Shown here: positions 33,613-41,679 of the stretch, in pieces | How the letters are laid out: every line of letters starts with the position of its first letter | How positions within the stretch are numbered: position 1 is the first letter of the stretch | Source: Desulfuromusa sp. | GTDB lineage: Bacteria; Desulfobacterota; Desulfuromonadia; Desulfuromonadales; Geopsychrobacteraceae | Direction of reading: 5' to 3' | Length of the DNA: 64,000 nt | Assembly: GCA_021647765.1 (NCBI GenBank) | Contig: JAKIUD010000006.1 | Coordinates: 1-64,000, forward strand | Program-made: the position numbers and the translations under genes | Notes under the pieces: generated by a model | What the model was told of the DNA's origin: nothing | The model's database searches: none | The model's input: the letters and a program-made list of their open reading frames with translations, nothing else

Positions 33613-33823
33613 TGTTATTCAGCATGCCCCCCCCACCCAGCGGAAAATCAATACATTAGTAATAGCGATGGTATCGGTCTTTGTCAAATTTTTCTGTTAT
33701 TTTTCAGTCATGTCCGGTTAAAGACTTGCACAACTGAAACAAGTTGTATGTGTATTCAGGATTAGTACAGAGAGTAGGGTCTTCGAAAATAGTGTGCCAA
33801 GCTGCAGATGTCAAGAAAGAGAA

Positions 33824-35119
33824 TTACACCCGCTCACCAAGCAATCCGTCCTGACACTGGTCAACAATCTTCACCCGCAGCAACTCTCCCGGCTCGGTAG
33901 TGGCGACTGGCACCTGAACTGAAAGATAATTAGCCGACAAGCCCTTGCGAAAGCCGTTAGTTGCGCCGCCTTCTATCACCAGTTCCAACTCTGAACCGAC
34001 AAATCGATGGGCAAACGTTTGATACTTTTTCTCCCCGATCTGCCGTAACAAAGCAGCCCGCTCCTTGATAACAGTTCCAGAGATTTGATTCGGCATGGTA
34101 GCTGCCGGGGTTCCTGTCCGTTTACTGAATGGAAAAACGTGGAGGTGACTGAACGGCAGCGATTCAAGCAGTTGACAGGTTTGCTCAAATTGTTGCTCTG
34201 TTTCACCGGGAAATCCAGTGATGACATCCAGACCAATGGCCGCATCAGCCTGTAAATGGTGTATATCGTTAACCAGTTTGTGAAAGAAATCGATTGAATA
34301 GTGTCGATTCATCCGCTGTAGAACTTCATCATCCCCTGCTTGTAATGGGACATGAAAATGGGGACAAATCCAATCAGAATCAATAATGTATTTATAAAGT
34401 GACGCCGGAAGTTCAGTTGGTTCAATCGAACCAAGTCTTCGCCGCCCTGAAAAGTTTGACTCTTCAATCTTCTTCAGGAGGTAAAGCAGATCAATGGGAG
34501 GTTGGAGATCATGACCATAATTGCCGATATTAATACCCGTCAGAACAATTTCCGGATAACCATTGGCCGAGAGTTTTTCGACTTGGCGAACAACCTCTGC
34601 CACCTGAACCGAACGACTGCGTCCACGCGCATAAGGGATAATACAGTAGGAGCAGAAAGCGTCACAACCATTCTGAATCTGGACAAAAGCCCGGCTGCGC
34701 TGTTCAAAACCGGTTAACGTCAGGGGGTCTATGGTTTTACTATCACGAATATCACCAACCTGAATCATATCTGCCTGATCAAGGGTGGTTAAACTTTCGA
34801 GAAGATGTGCCTTTTCCTGATTGCCAATCACCAAAGAGACCCCCGGAAGCTGGCTTAAACCCTGCGGATCGATCTGCGCGTAACATCCCGTCACAACAAC
34901 CCGCGCTTGAGGATTAAAACGCCGGGCTCGACGGATCAGATTGCGGGATTGGGAATCGGTCGCCGCTGTGACAGTACAGGTATTGACAACCACCAGATCG
35001 GCTCCGCTTTCAAAAGCAACCTGCCGATAACCAGCCTGCTGCAGTTGTTCGCTCATCGCCACAGATTCAAACTGATTGGTTTTACACCCTAGGGTGACAA
35101 TGGAAACCGTTGTGCTCAT
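33824..35119 (-). CDS. mtaB: tRNA t6A37 methylthiotransferase
   Basis: Radical-SAM enzyme adding a methylthio group to t6A37 in tRNA. 431 residues: N-terminal cluster-binding domain with cysteines in TLGCKTNQFES, NTCTVTA and VTGCYAQ; radical SAM CxxxCxxC in NGCDAFCSYCIIPYARGRSRS; C-terminal TRAM-like tail (GELLRVKIVDQ). The CKTNQ N-terminus is the MtaB version, against CQMN in MiaB (also in this window). Start overlaps the mnmA stop by four bases, so two tRNA thiolation genes are coupled. Confidence 0.93.
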   Translation of the reverse strand: MSTTVSIVTLGCKTNQFESVAMSEQLQQAGYRQVAFESGADLVVVNTCTVTAATDSQSRNLIRRARRFNPQARVVVTGCYAQIDPQGLSQLPGVSLVIGNQEKAHLLESLTTLDQADMIQVGDIRDSKTIDPLTLTGFEQRSRAFVQIQNGCDAFCSYCIIPYARGRSRSVQVAEVVRQVEKLSANGYPEIVLTGINIGNYGHDLQPPIDLLYLLKKIEESNFSGRRRLGSIEPTELPASLYKYIIDSDWICPHFHVPLQAGDDEVLQRMNRHYSIDFFHKLVNDIHHLQADAAIGLDVITGFPGETEQQFEQTCQLLESLPFSHLHVFPFSKRTGTPAATMPNQISGTVIKERAALLRQIGEKKYQTFAHRFVGSELELVIEGGATNGFRKGLSANYLSVQVPVATTEPGELLRVKIVDQCQDGLLGERV

Positions 35120-36177
35120 TGAATCCAGCCGCCACCAATGAGCAGATTATCCTGATAAAAAACTGCGGCCTGACCCGGAGTAATCCCCTGCTGTGGAGAT
35201 GCAAATATCACCTTGAATTGACCATCAGAGAGAGGCTCAACAGTTGCTGGCTCTTCAGTGTGACGATAGCGGATACGACAGGTTGTGGAAAATAATTCAG
35301 TTGGTACAGAGATATTCCAGCAGCAGTCTTTCACCACCATTTCACTCTGATTGAGGTACTGCTTTTCACCAACAATAACTTTCTTTTTCTTGGCATCAAT
35401 ACCAATGACAAAGAGTGGTTCCGTCCAACCAATACCCAGTCCTTTACGCTGACCAATTGTATAACGATAAATTCCCCGATGCTGTCCGAGAACTTTTCCA
35501 GAAACGTGAACAATCTCACCACTCAATTTCCCTGAACCGCGCTCCCGTTCGAGGAAACTGACATAATCACCATCCAGGATAAAGCAGATATCCTGACTCT
35601 CATCCTTTTTAGCAAACTGTAGCTGCAACCGCTTAGCGTGCCCACGCACTTGTTGCTTGTTCAGATCTCCAAGGGGAAACAGACAACGTGACAGCTGTTG
35701 CTGGTTTAAAGAAAAGAGGAAATAACTCTGATCTTTGTTTTGATCAATCCCTTTGCGGATAAATAACCGACCATCTTCCTCTGCGAGAGCCACATAATGC
35801 CCGGTTGCGAGGTAATCGGCACCTAACTCCAATGCCTTGTCCAAGAGCAAACCAAACTTAATTTTTTTATTGCACACCGCACAGGGATTGGGAGTGCGAC
35901 CTGAAAAATACTCAGTACAAAAGCGGGTTATGATTTGCTGGCGAAAATCAGTTTCAAAGTTGACTGAAAAAAAAGGGATCTGTAATTGTTCCGCAACTTT
36001 TCTAGCGTTAGTCACTGCATCGTTAGAGTGACAATCCTCACCCTTTTTTTCCTTAGCGCAGGCATCCCAATGGTGCATCGTTAAACCGATGACTTCATAG
36101 CCCTGCTCTTTTAACAGTGCAGCAGTAACCGACGAATCAACACCACCACTCATAGCCACAACAACCTTTTTTTTCAC
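35116..36177 (-). CDS. mnmA: tRNA-specific 2-thiouridylase
   Basis: Makes s2U34 in tRNA for Lys, Glu and Gln. 353 residues. PP-loop SGGVDSSVTAALL at 10-22, catalytic cysteines in NPCAVCNKKIKFG and SQDICFI, ATGHYVAL, and a C-terminal beta domain with TIGQRKGLG. It precedes mtaB with an ATGA overlap and lies downstream of the isc cluster, which can feed sulfur through IscS, although a terminator separates the two units. Confidence 0.96.
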   Translation of the reverse strand: MKKKVVVAMSGGVDSSVTAALLKEQGYEVIGLTMHHWDACAKEKKGEDCHSNDAVTNARKVAEQLQIPFFSVNFETDFRQQIITRFCTEYFSGRTPNPCAVCNKKIKFGLLLDKALELGADYLATGHYVALAEEDGRLFIRKGIDQNKDQSYFLFSLNQQQLSRCLFPLGDLNKQQVRGHAKRLQLQFAKKDESQDICFILDGDYVSFLERERGSGKLSGEIVHVSGKVLGQHRGIYRYTIGQRKGLGIGWTEPLFVIGIDAKKKKVIVGEKQYLNQSEMVVKDCCWNISVPTELFSTTCRIRYRHTEEPATVEPLSDGQFKVIFASPQQGITPGQAAVFYQDNLLIGGGWIQ

Positions 36178-36242
36178 CTGATCCTCTTCTGCGTAACTTC
36201 AACATAACGACCTGAAATCACACGATGTCAAAAGCTGTGCTC

Positions 36243-36345
36243 AATTTAAACCTCCCCCGACCCTCCCCCAAAAATCGGGAGGAGGGGATTTTAACTCCTT
36301 CCCCGCTTGATGGGGAAGGTTGGGATGGGGTGATCGCGAAGCGAT
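36243..36345. repeat. GC-rich intergenic repeat-like element
   Basis: CCTCCCCCGACCCTCCCC, AATCGGGAGGAGGGGATTTT, CTCCTTCCCC and GGGGAAGGTTGGGATGGGG alternate C-rich and G-rich blocks that can form nested stems. Partial resemblance to CCCCATCCTCGCCCCACCC at 5741-5760. This kind of element is common between genes in many proteobacteria. No coding capacity. Confidence 0.5.
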
Positions 36346-36407
36346 ATGTTTTACCTATTGTTACCCTACGAAAACTCGCCAAAGGGGCGTGGGTCGCTAA
36401 TGGAAAG

Positions 36408-36436
36408 AAAGGGTTCCACCAATTGCAGAACCCTTT
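36408..36436 (-). terminator. Terminator of the cysE-iscR-iscS-iscU unit
   Basis: AAAGGGTTC and GAACCCTTT flank an 11-base loop; on the minus strand TTTCTTTCC follows the stem. It is 32 bases past the iscU stop and before mnmA. Confidence 0.75.
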
Positions 36437-36467
36437 TAAAAGTTAAACTATTTTCTAAAGGTTACTA

Positions 36468-36836
36468 TCAACTGTTTTGTTCTTTATAGTTTTTTATTGC
36501 TTCATGCAGGGCATCTGCCGCCAGATTAGAACAGTGCATTTTTGCGGGAGGCAAACCATCCAGAGCTTCTGCAACTGTCTGGTTGGTCAATATCAACGCC
36601 TCGTCAATAGTTTTACCAATTGCCATCTCAGTGACCATTGATGATGTCGCAATAGCAGCACCACAACCAAAGGTTTTAAATTTTACATCCTTTATAATAT
36701 CATTTTCGACCTGGAGTGAAATCCGCATAATATCACCGCAGGAGGCATTGCCAACCTCACCAACACCGTTGGCATTTTCAACCTCGCCAACATTACGCGG
36801 GTTGGAAAAATGATCCATAACTTTTTCTGTATACAT
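36468..36836 (-). CDS. iscU: Fe-S cluster scaffold protein
   Basis: 122 residues from ATG 36836 (AAGGAGAA eight bases upstream); the frame continues upstream only through repeat DNA. YTEKVMDHFSNPRNVGEVENANG is the IscU/NifU-N opening. The three cluster cysteines are in NASCGD (C33), KTFGCGAA and MHCSNLA; the IscU LPPVK-like loop is present as LPPAKMHC. Assembles [2Fe-2S]/[4Fe-4S] on sulfur from IscS. A 190-base spacer full of repeats separates it from iscS, and hscBA/fdx are absent, as usual in delta-proteobacteria. Confidence 0.95.
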   Translation of the reverse strand: MYTEKVMDHFSNPRNVGEVENANGVGEVGNASCGDIMRISLQVENDIIKDVKFKTFGCGAAIATSSMVTEMAIGKTIDEALILTNQTVAEALDGLPPAKMHCSNLAADALHEAIKNYKEQNS

Positions 36837-36870
36837 AATATTTCTCCTTATATTTATTGTTTTAGGACTA

Positions 36871-36931
36871 GAGCCTCTTGCGAAAGTCGTCATCCTCGTG
36901 AAACCGGGGTTCCAGTTTTAGACAAACCCAG
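36871..36931. repeat. Partial family 4 element
   Basis: GAGCCTCTTGCGAAAGTCGTCA and GGGGTTCCAGTTTTAGACAAACCCAG align with the reverse strand of 29764-29895, covering one end and the adjoining third. The other inverted end is missing. Confidence 0.6.
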
Positions 36932-36935
36932 CAAA

Positions 36936-37070
36936 ACCGGAACCGTCCCCAGCATCATCGGGGCTGTCCCAGGCTTTTGCGGTGCGAACCACCGTGGTTC
37001 TTCGTGGCTCGTAAACTCTTGGGACAGTCCCCGATGGTGCTGGGGACAGTCCCAAGTTTACTGCAACAAT
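36936..37070. repeat. Dispersed repeat family 2, copy d
   Basis: One of the most complete copies: CCGGAACCGTCCCCAGCATC, GGGGCTGTCCCAGG, CTTTTGCGGTGCGAACCACC, GTTCTTCGTGGCTCGTAAAC, then the inverted GGGACAGTCCCCGATGGTGC and TGGGGACAGTCCCAAG. The two GGGACAGTCCC-type blocks allow several alternative stems. Sits between iscS and iscU. Confidence 0.7.
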
Positions 37071-37083
37071 TTTTACGCCGCCA

Positions 37084-38307
37084 TTATACACATGCTTTAT
37101 GCACCATACGACACTCGTCACATGACAAGGGTGTTGGTTCTTCACGATGATATAACGGACTCATTTCCCGCAAACGCTGCACAATCGGGGGCAATTCCTG
37201 CAGAATAAAATCGACTTCCTCCTCGGTATTATTTGCACTGAGGCTGAATCGGGTACTGGAATGTGCCAGTACGATATCAACACCCATAGCACCCATAACA
37301 TGCGATGGTTCCAGCGATCCTGAAGTGCAAGCTGATCCAGAAGATGCCGCAACTCCCTTCATATCGAAAAATAACAATAATGATTCACCTTCAATATAGT
37401 TAAAACTGACATTCAAGGTGTTGGGCAAACGTAAATCTGCGTTGGGATGTCCATTCAGCTTAACATCCGGAATTGAGGACAAAATCCCCTTTTCAAGTTT
37501 ATCCCGGAGATTACGCACATAGGCATAATCCTTTTCCATATGCTGTTGGGCCAACTCACAGGCAAGCCCCAGACCAACAATACCTGGTACATTATGGGTG
37601 CCGGCTCGCCGGTTACGTTCCTGGTGTCCCCCATGCATAAAGCGGGAAATCTTAGTACCACGACGCAGGTACATCGCTCCGATACCTTTAGGTGCGCCGA
37701 TTTTATGACCGGAGATTACTGCCATATCAACATTTGCCTTACGGACGTCAACCGGAATCTTTCCCGCAGCCTGGACAGCATCGGTATGAAAGCGAACTTT
37801 GTGTTTTTTGGCAATTTGACCGATTTCCTCAATGGGAAAAATATTACCGGTTTCATTATTTGCCCACATAACAGAAATCAGGATTGTTTGGTCAGTGATA
37901 GCCGCTTCCAGTTCAGCAAGATCAAGCATCCCATCATGGTCAACCTTGAGATAAGTTACCTCAAAGCCATCTTTTTCAAGCGCTTCACAGGTTTCCAGAA
38001 CCGCAGGATGTTCCACCGATGTGGTAATAATATGCTTGCCTTTATCCTTTAGCGCATCAGCAGTCCCCTTGATGGCATAATTATCACCCTCACTGCCACA
38101 GGAGAGAAAAATAACTTCAGCAGCTGAACAGTTGAGCAGATCCGCGACCTGTTCGCGAGCCTTATCAATTGCTCCGCCAACCATACGACCGGCCCAATGA
38201 ACACTGGACGGGTTGCCAAACTGCTCACAAAAATAGGGCAACATCGCCTCCAGAACCTCAGGTTTGACCGCTGTTGTTGCATTGTTGTCCATGTAAATTT
38301 TTTCCAC
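37084..38307 (-). CDS. iscS: Cysteine desulfurase, NifS/IscS type
   Basis: PLP enzyme that strips sulfur from cysteine for Fe-S clusters and tRNA thiolation. 407 residues: MDNNATTAVKPEVLEAM, EHPAVL, HTDAVQAAGK, the PLP lysine in SGHKIGAPKGIGAMY, and the persulfide cysteine in SSGSACTSGSLEPSHV. Subgroup looks NifS-like. Oddity: a C-terminal extension, PLSCDECRMVHKACV, adds three cysteines in the last 14 residues and runs to within 14 bases of a repeat. Downstream of iscR by 29 bases. Confidence 0.94.
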   Translation of the reverse strand: MEKIYMDNNATTAVKPEVLEAMLPYFCEQFGNPSSVHWAGRMVGGAIDKAREQVADLLNCSAAEVIFLSCGSEGDNYAIKGTADALKDKGKHIITTSVEHPAVLETCEALEKDGFEVTYLKVDHDGMLDLAELEAAITDQTILISVMWANNETGNIFPIEEIGQIAKKHKVRFHTDAVQAAGKIPVDVRKANVDMAVISGHKIGAPKGIGAMYLRRGTKISRFMHGGHQERNRRAGTHNVPGIVGLGLACELAQQHMEKDYAYVRNLRDKLEKGILSSIPDVKLNGHPNADLRLPNTLNVSFNYIEGESLLLFFDMKGVAASSGSACTSGSLEPSHVMGAMGVDIVLAHSSTRFSLSANNTEEEVDFILQELPPIVQRLREMSPLYHREEPTPLSCDECRMVHKACV

Positions 38308-38336
38308 AAAATTCCTCCGGGTGAACTGAAATATGA

Positions 38337-38774
38337 TTAACTGTTTACCGTCAGTTTTGCCAGATGCCGACGGCCATCATTGGTTAAATCCTCAAGGGTT
38401 ACAGACGCGAGAAAATTACGGATCTGATTTCCTAAGCCTTGCCAGATCGATTGAGTTATACATTCTGAGTTACAGCCACAACTACCATCAGTATTCATGC
38501 ACGATAACGGCATCAGTGCTTCTTCAACCGTATCAATAATCTGGTCAATCCGGATATCCGCAGCGGGTCTCGCCAGGAGATACCCACCTCCAGGACCCCG
38601 GACACTATTGACAATGCCACCGCGCCGCAGCTTGACAAACAGTTGCTCAAGGTAATTTAAAGAAATTTTTTCCCGTTCCGAAACTTCTTTTATAGAAACA
38701 GGCCTTCCATCACAGATCATATTCAAGCTGACGAGAGCACGAACAGCATATTGCGCTTTCGTTGACATCCGCAT
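38337..38774 (-). CDS. iscR: Rrf2-family Fe-S regulator
   Basis: 145 residues. Winged helix with MRMSTKAQYAVRALV, SIKEVSEREKISLNYLEQLFVKLRRGGIVNSVRGPGGGYLLAR, and a cluster loop with C92, C99, C101 and C105 (LSCMNTDGSCGCNSEC). E. coli IscR uses C92, C98 and C104, so a similar but extended site. Likely represses the isc genes and possibly cysE when clusters are plentiful. Start is shared with the cysE stop as TAATG. Confidence 0.93.
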   Translation of the reverse strand: MRMSTKAQYAVRALVSLNMICDGRPVSIKEVSEREKISLNYLEQLFVKLRRGGIVNSVRGPGGGYLLARPAADIRIDQIIDTVEEALMPLSCMNTDGSCGCNSECITQSIWQGLGNQIRNFLASVTLEDLTNDGRRHLAKLTVNS

Positions 38775-39487
38775 TAGACGGCTTCCTCTTTCAGTTGTTC
38801 TGCTTGCTCCAATTTTCCATACTGAGCAAGCTGATGTTTTAACTGCTTTTGCTCGCTTTGTAACTCTGCAACTTTATCTTCAAGTCGGTGAATCTGATCA
38901 AAAACACAACTGACCGCCTTAGCCACAGGATCAGGCAACTTATCGTGTTCCAGATCGACACCAATCCTTTTCTCACCTGACAAAACCACTCTGCCAGGGA
39001 TACCAACAACGGTAGCAGTAGCAGGGACTTCTTTGACGACAACAGAGTTGGAACCAATTTTACTATCATCACCAACTTTAAATGGACCAAGTATCTTTGC
39101 TCCTGAACCGATAATAACGTTATTTCCCAAGGTCGGATGACGCTTCTCTTTAGCCCAGGACGTACCGCCCAGAGTGACGCCGTGATAGAGAGTACAGTTT
39201 TCCCCTATCTCAGCAGTTTCGCCGATCACAACACCCATGCCGTGATCAATAAAAAAGCCGCGTCCGATGGTGGCTCCGGGATGAATTTCAATGCCGGTTA
39301 AAAAACGTCCAAAATGTGACACCAGCCGCCCCAGAAACTTCATTTTATTGTTCCACAGCCAGTGGGATATGCGATAGAAAAACATCGCATGAAAACCGGG
39401 GTAGCAAAATATAATCTCAAACACGCCTCGAACTGCGGGATCGCGCTCAAAGACAACCTTTAAATCTTCCTTGAGTTGAGAGAACAT
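38774..39487 (-). CDS. cysE: Serine O-acetyltransferase
   Basis: Activates serine for cysteine synthesis. 237 residues: short epsilon-type N-terminal helix domain (LKEDLKVVFERDPAVRG), then left-handed hexapeptide repeats with HPGATIGRGFFIDHGMGVVIGETAEIG (catalytic His and Asp) and TLGGTSWAKEKRHPTLGNNVIIGSGAKILG. A coiled tail (DKVAELQSEQKQLKHQLAQY) of ~35 residues extends the usual C-terminus and probably replaces the CysK-binding Ile peptide. First gene of the cysE-iscR-iscS-iscU unit, linking cysteine supply to cluster assembly. Confidence 0.95.
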   Translation of the reverse strand: MFSQLKEDLKVVFERDPAVRGVFEIIFCYPGFHAMFFYRISHWLWNNKMKFLGRLVSHFGRFLTGIEIHPGATIGRGFFIDHGMGVVIGETAEIGENCTLYHGVTLGGTSWAKEKRHPTLGNNVIIGSGAKILGPFKVGDDSKIGSNSVVVKEVPATATVVGIPGRVVLSGEKRIGVDLEHDKLPDPVAKAVSCVFDQIHRLEDKVAELQSEQKQLKHQLAQYGKLEQAEQLKEEAV

Positions 39488-39684
39488 CTATTCACCTCCA
39501 GTAATCGGTATTATCGCACACTCTAATGCACGATGGAAAGAGTCGACTTTCAAACACTTAATGATATTTTTTATCATCTGCCATTTTGATCTTGATCAGA
39601 ATTATCATACCCGACTATTTCTGTCAATTACTTTCAAGCATTTTAGTCAGGTATTAAATTTCACTTTTTTGCCGTTGATAAAAG

Positions 39685-39713
39685 TCGACAACTGTAAAAA
39701 AATCTCCTATAAT
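39685..39713 (+). promoter_or_regulatory. Promoter of the fumarase gene
   Basis: TCGACA (39685-39690), exactly 17 bases, TATAAT (39708-39713), 56 bases upstream of the start codon. Five of six and six of six matches to sigma-70 boxes. The rest of the 281-base cysE-fum spacer, where both genes diverge, shows nothing else. Confidence 0.75.
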
Positions 39714-39768
39714 GCACGAGTTTTATTACCAAATGCCCTATCATCCTATCCCTATAAGGAGTGAAAAG

Positions 39769-41388
39769 ATGCCAGATTTCAAGTATCAGGAGCCAATGCC
39801 ACTCGGTCCCGACCCAACCAAGTATCGTAAAATTGCAGGTTCAGAGAAGTTTGTCAGTGTTGTTGATTTTGGCGGTAAAGAGGTTCTCAAAGTTGACCCG
39901 CAAGCTCTGACGGTGCTGTCTAATACCGCCCTCCGCGATGTGTCTTTCCTGCTTCGACCTGGACACAACGAACAAGTTGCAAAGATCCTCACTGATCCTG
40001 AAGCGTCTGAGAATGATAAGGTTGTAGCAATGGCGTTCCTGCGCAATGCAGAAATTTCAGCCAATTTTGAACTTCCATTCTGTCAGGATACTGGAACTGC
40101 AACAATCGTCGCAAAGAAGGGTCAACAAGTCTGGACCGGTGGCAACGATGCTGAACGGATTTCAGAAGGGGTATTCAAAACCTACACTGAAGAAAACCTC
40201 CGTTACAGCCAAACCGTTGCTCTGGATATGTATAAGGAAAAGAACACCGGAACCAACCTGCCTGCACAAATTGATCTCTATGCGACGGAAGGTGATGCCT
40301 ACAAATTCCTGTTTATTGCTAAGGGTGGTGGTTCAGCCAACAAAACTATGCTCTTTCAAGAGACCAAAGCACTTCTCAATCCCGATAAACTTGAAGAGTT
40401 TCTTCTGCAAAAAATGAAAACAATCGGAACAGCAGCCTGCCCGCCCTACCACCTTGCATTTGTTATAGGTGGAACATCCGCAGATGCCTGCTTGAAAGTT
40501 GTCAAACTGGCAACAGCCCATTATCTGGATGAATTACCAACACAAGGAAATGACCACGGCCAAGCTTTCCGCGATATTGAACTTGAAGCTAAAGTCCTTA
40601 AAATGGCACAAGAGATTGGCATTGGTGCACAATTTGGTGGTAAATATTTTGCCCATGACGTCAGGATTATCCGCCTGCCACGCCACGGAGCATCCTGCCC
40701 GGTCGGAATGGCAGTGTCATGTTCGGCTGATCGCAACATCAAGGCGAAAATCACCAAAGAGGGATTATTTGTCGAAGAGATGGATCGCAATCCGGGTCGT
40801 CTGATCCCTGATGAATTACGCACCAAGGAAAGCCTTGGCACCCAGATTAATCTCAACCGTCCGATGGCCGAGATTCTTGCTGATCTCTCAAAACTGAAAG
40901 TAGGGGCACCACTACAGCTGAACGGGACTATCGTTGTCGGCCGTGACATCGCTCATGCCAAATTCAAGGAAATTCTCGACAGTGGCAAACCACTTCCTGA
41001 CTATCTGAAGAAACATCCGATCTACTATGCTGGACCGGCTAAAACTCCAGCTGGTAAGCCCTCCGGTTCTTTCGGTCCGACCACAGCCGGTCGGATGGAC
41101 AGCTATGTTGATCTGCTCCAAAGCAACGGTGGCTCAATGATTATGATTGCCAAGGGTAATCGCAGCCAACAAGTGACAGATGCCTGCGCCAAACATGGAG
41201 GTTTCTACCTTGGTTCAATCGGCGGCCCTGCTGCCCTGCTCGGCGCTGAAAATATTAAAAAGGTTGAATGTATTGATTTTCCTGAACTCGGAATGGAAGC
41301 TGTCTGGGAGATTGAAGTTGAGAACTTCCCGGCATTTATTCTGGTTGATAACAAGGGTAACGATTTTTTCAAGACTCTTGGTCTTTGA
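39769..41388 (+). CDS. fum: Fumarate hydratase class I (4Fe-4S)
   Basis: Reversible hydration of fumarate to malate. 539 residues, the FumA/B-type single chain. Fe-S cysteines appear in LPFCQDTGTA, AACPPYHLAFVIGGTSA and HGASCPVGMAVSCSADR; the beta-domain KTPAGKPSGSFGPTTAGRMDSYVD is the C-terminal substrate block. ATG 39769 follows ATAAGGAG at ideal spacing; 19 extra codons upstream run through the promoter and are rejected. Monocistronic with promoter and terminator. Fits an oxidative or fumarate-respiring TCA cycle. Confidence 0.96.
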   Translation: MPDFKYQEPMPLGPDPTKYRKIAGSEKFVSVVDFGGKEVLKVDPQALTVLSNTALRDVSFLLRPGHNEQVAKILTDPEASENDKVVAMAFLRNAEISANFELPFCQDTGTATIVAKKGQQVWTGGNDAERISEGVFKTYTEENLRYSQTVALDMYKEKNTGTNLPAQIDLYATEGDAYKFLFIAKGGGSANKTMLFQETKALLNPDKLEEFLLQKMKTIGTAACPPYHLAFVIGGTSADACLKVVKLATAHYLDELPTQGNDHGQAFRDIELEAKVLKMAQEIGIGAQFGGKYFAHDVRIIRLPRHGASCPVGMAVSCSADRNIKAKITKEGLFVEEMDRNPGRLIPDELRTKESLGTQINLNRPMAEILADLSKLKVGAPLQLNGTIVVGRDIAHAKFKEILDSGKPLPDYLKKHPIYYAGPAKTPAGKPSGSFGPTTAGRMDSYVDLLQSNGGSMIMIAKGNRSQQVTDACAKHGGFYLGSIGGPAALLGAENIKKVECIDFPELGMEAVWEIEVENFPAFILVDNKGNDFFKTLGL

Positions 41389-41413
41389 TCCAATCTTCTT
41401 CCTAACTCAACTT

Positions 41414-41446
41414 AAGCCCCGGTTTTTCTCCCGGGGCTTTTCTTTT
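41414..41446 (+). terminator. Terminator after fumarase
   Basis: AAGCCCCGG and CCGGGGCTT around an eight-base loop followed by TTTCTTTT. Confidence 0.88.
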
Positions 41447-41474
41447 ATATGAAAATAGGTAATTATCTAAGCAG

Positions 41475-41625
41475 ATTCGAATGACACTATGTTTGAGCAA
41501 CTTTGTAGTAAACTCGAGATCGTCCCCAGTTTCATCGGGTGCTGTCCCAAGAGTTTACGAACCATGGAACTGTGGCGGTTCACACCACAAAAGCCTGGGT
41601 CAATCCCGGTTTTGCTGCTATGCGC
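41475..41625. repeat. Dispersed repeat family 2, copy e
   Basis: Near full length: CGAATGACACTATGTTTGAGC, AACTTTGTAGTAAACTCGAG, CGTCCCCAGTTTCATCGGGT, GCTGTCCCAAGAGTTTACGA, GGAACTGTGGCGGTTCACAC, CCACAAAAGCCTGGGTCAAT. It occupies the leader of the RND gene and gives that gene a spurious 47-codon extension. Confidence 0.7.
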
Positions 41626-41679
41626 CATTCCAGGCCGGTTCCATTAAGAGGAGAAGCAGCTATTCTGATAGGGAAATCA

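Noticed and set aside
41539..41679. N-terminal extension of the RND exporter
   Set aside because: Derived from a family 2 repeat; the ATG at 41680 has its own ribosome site.
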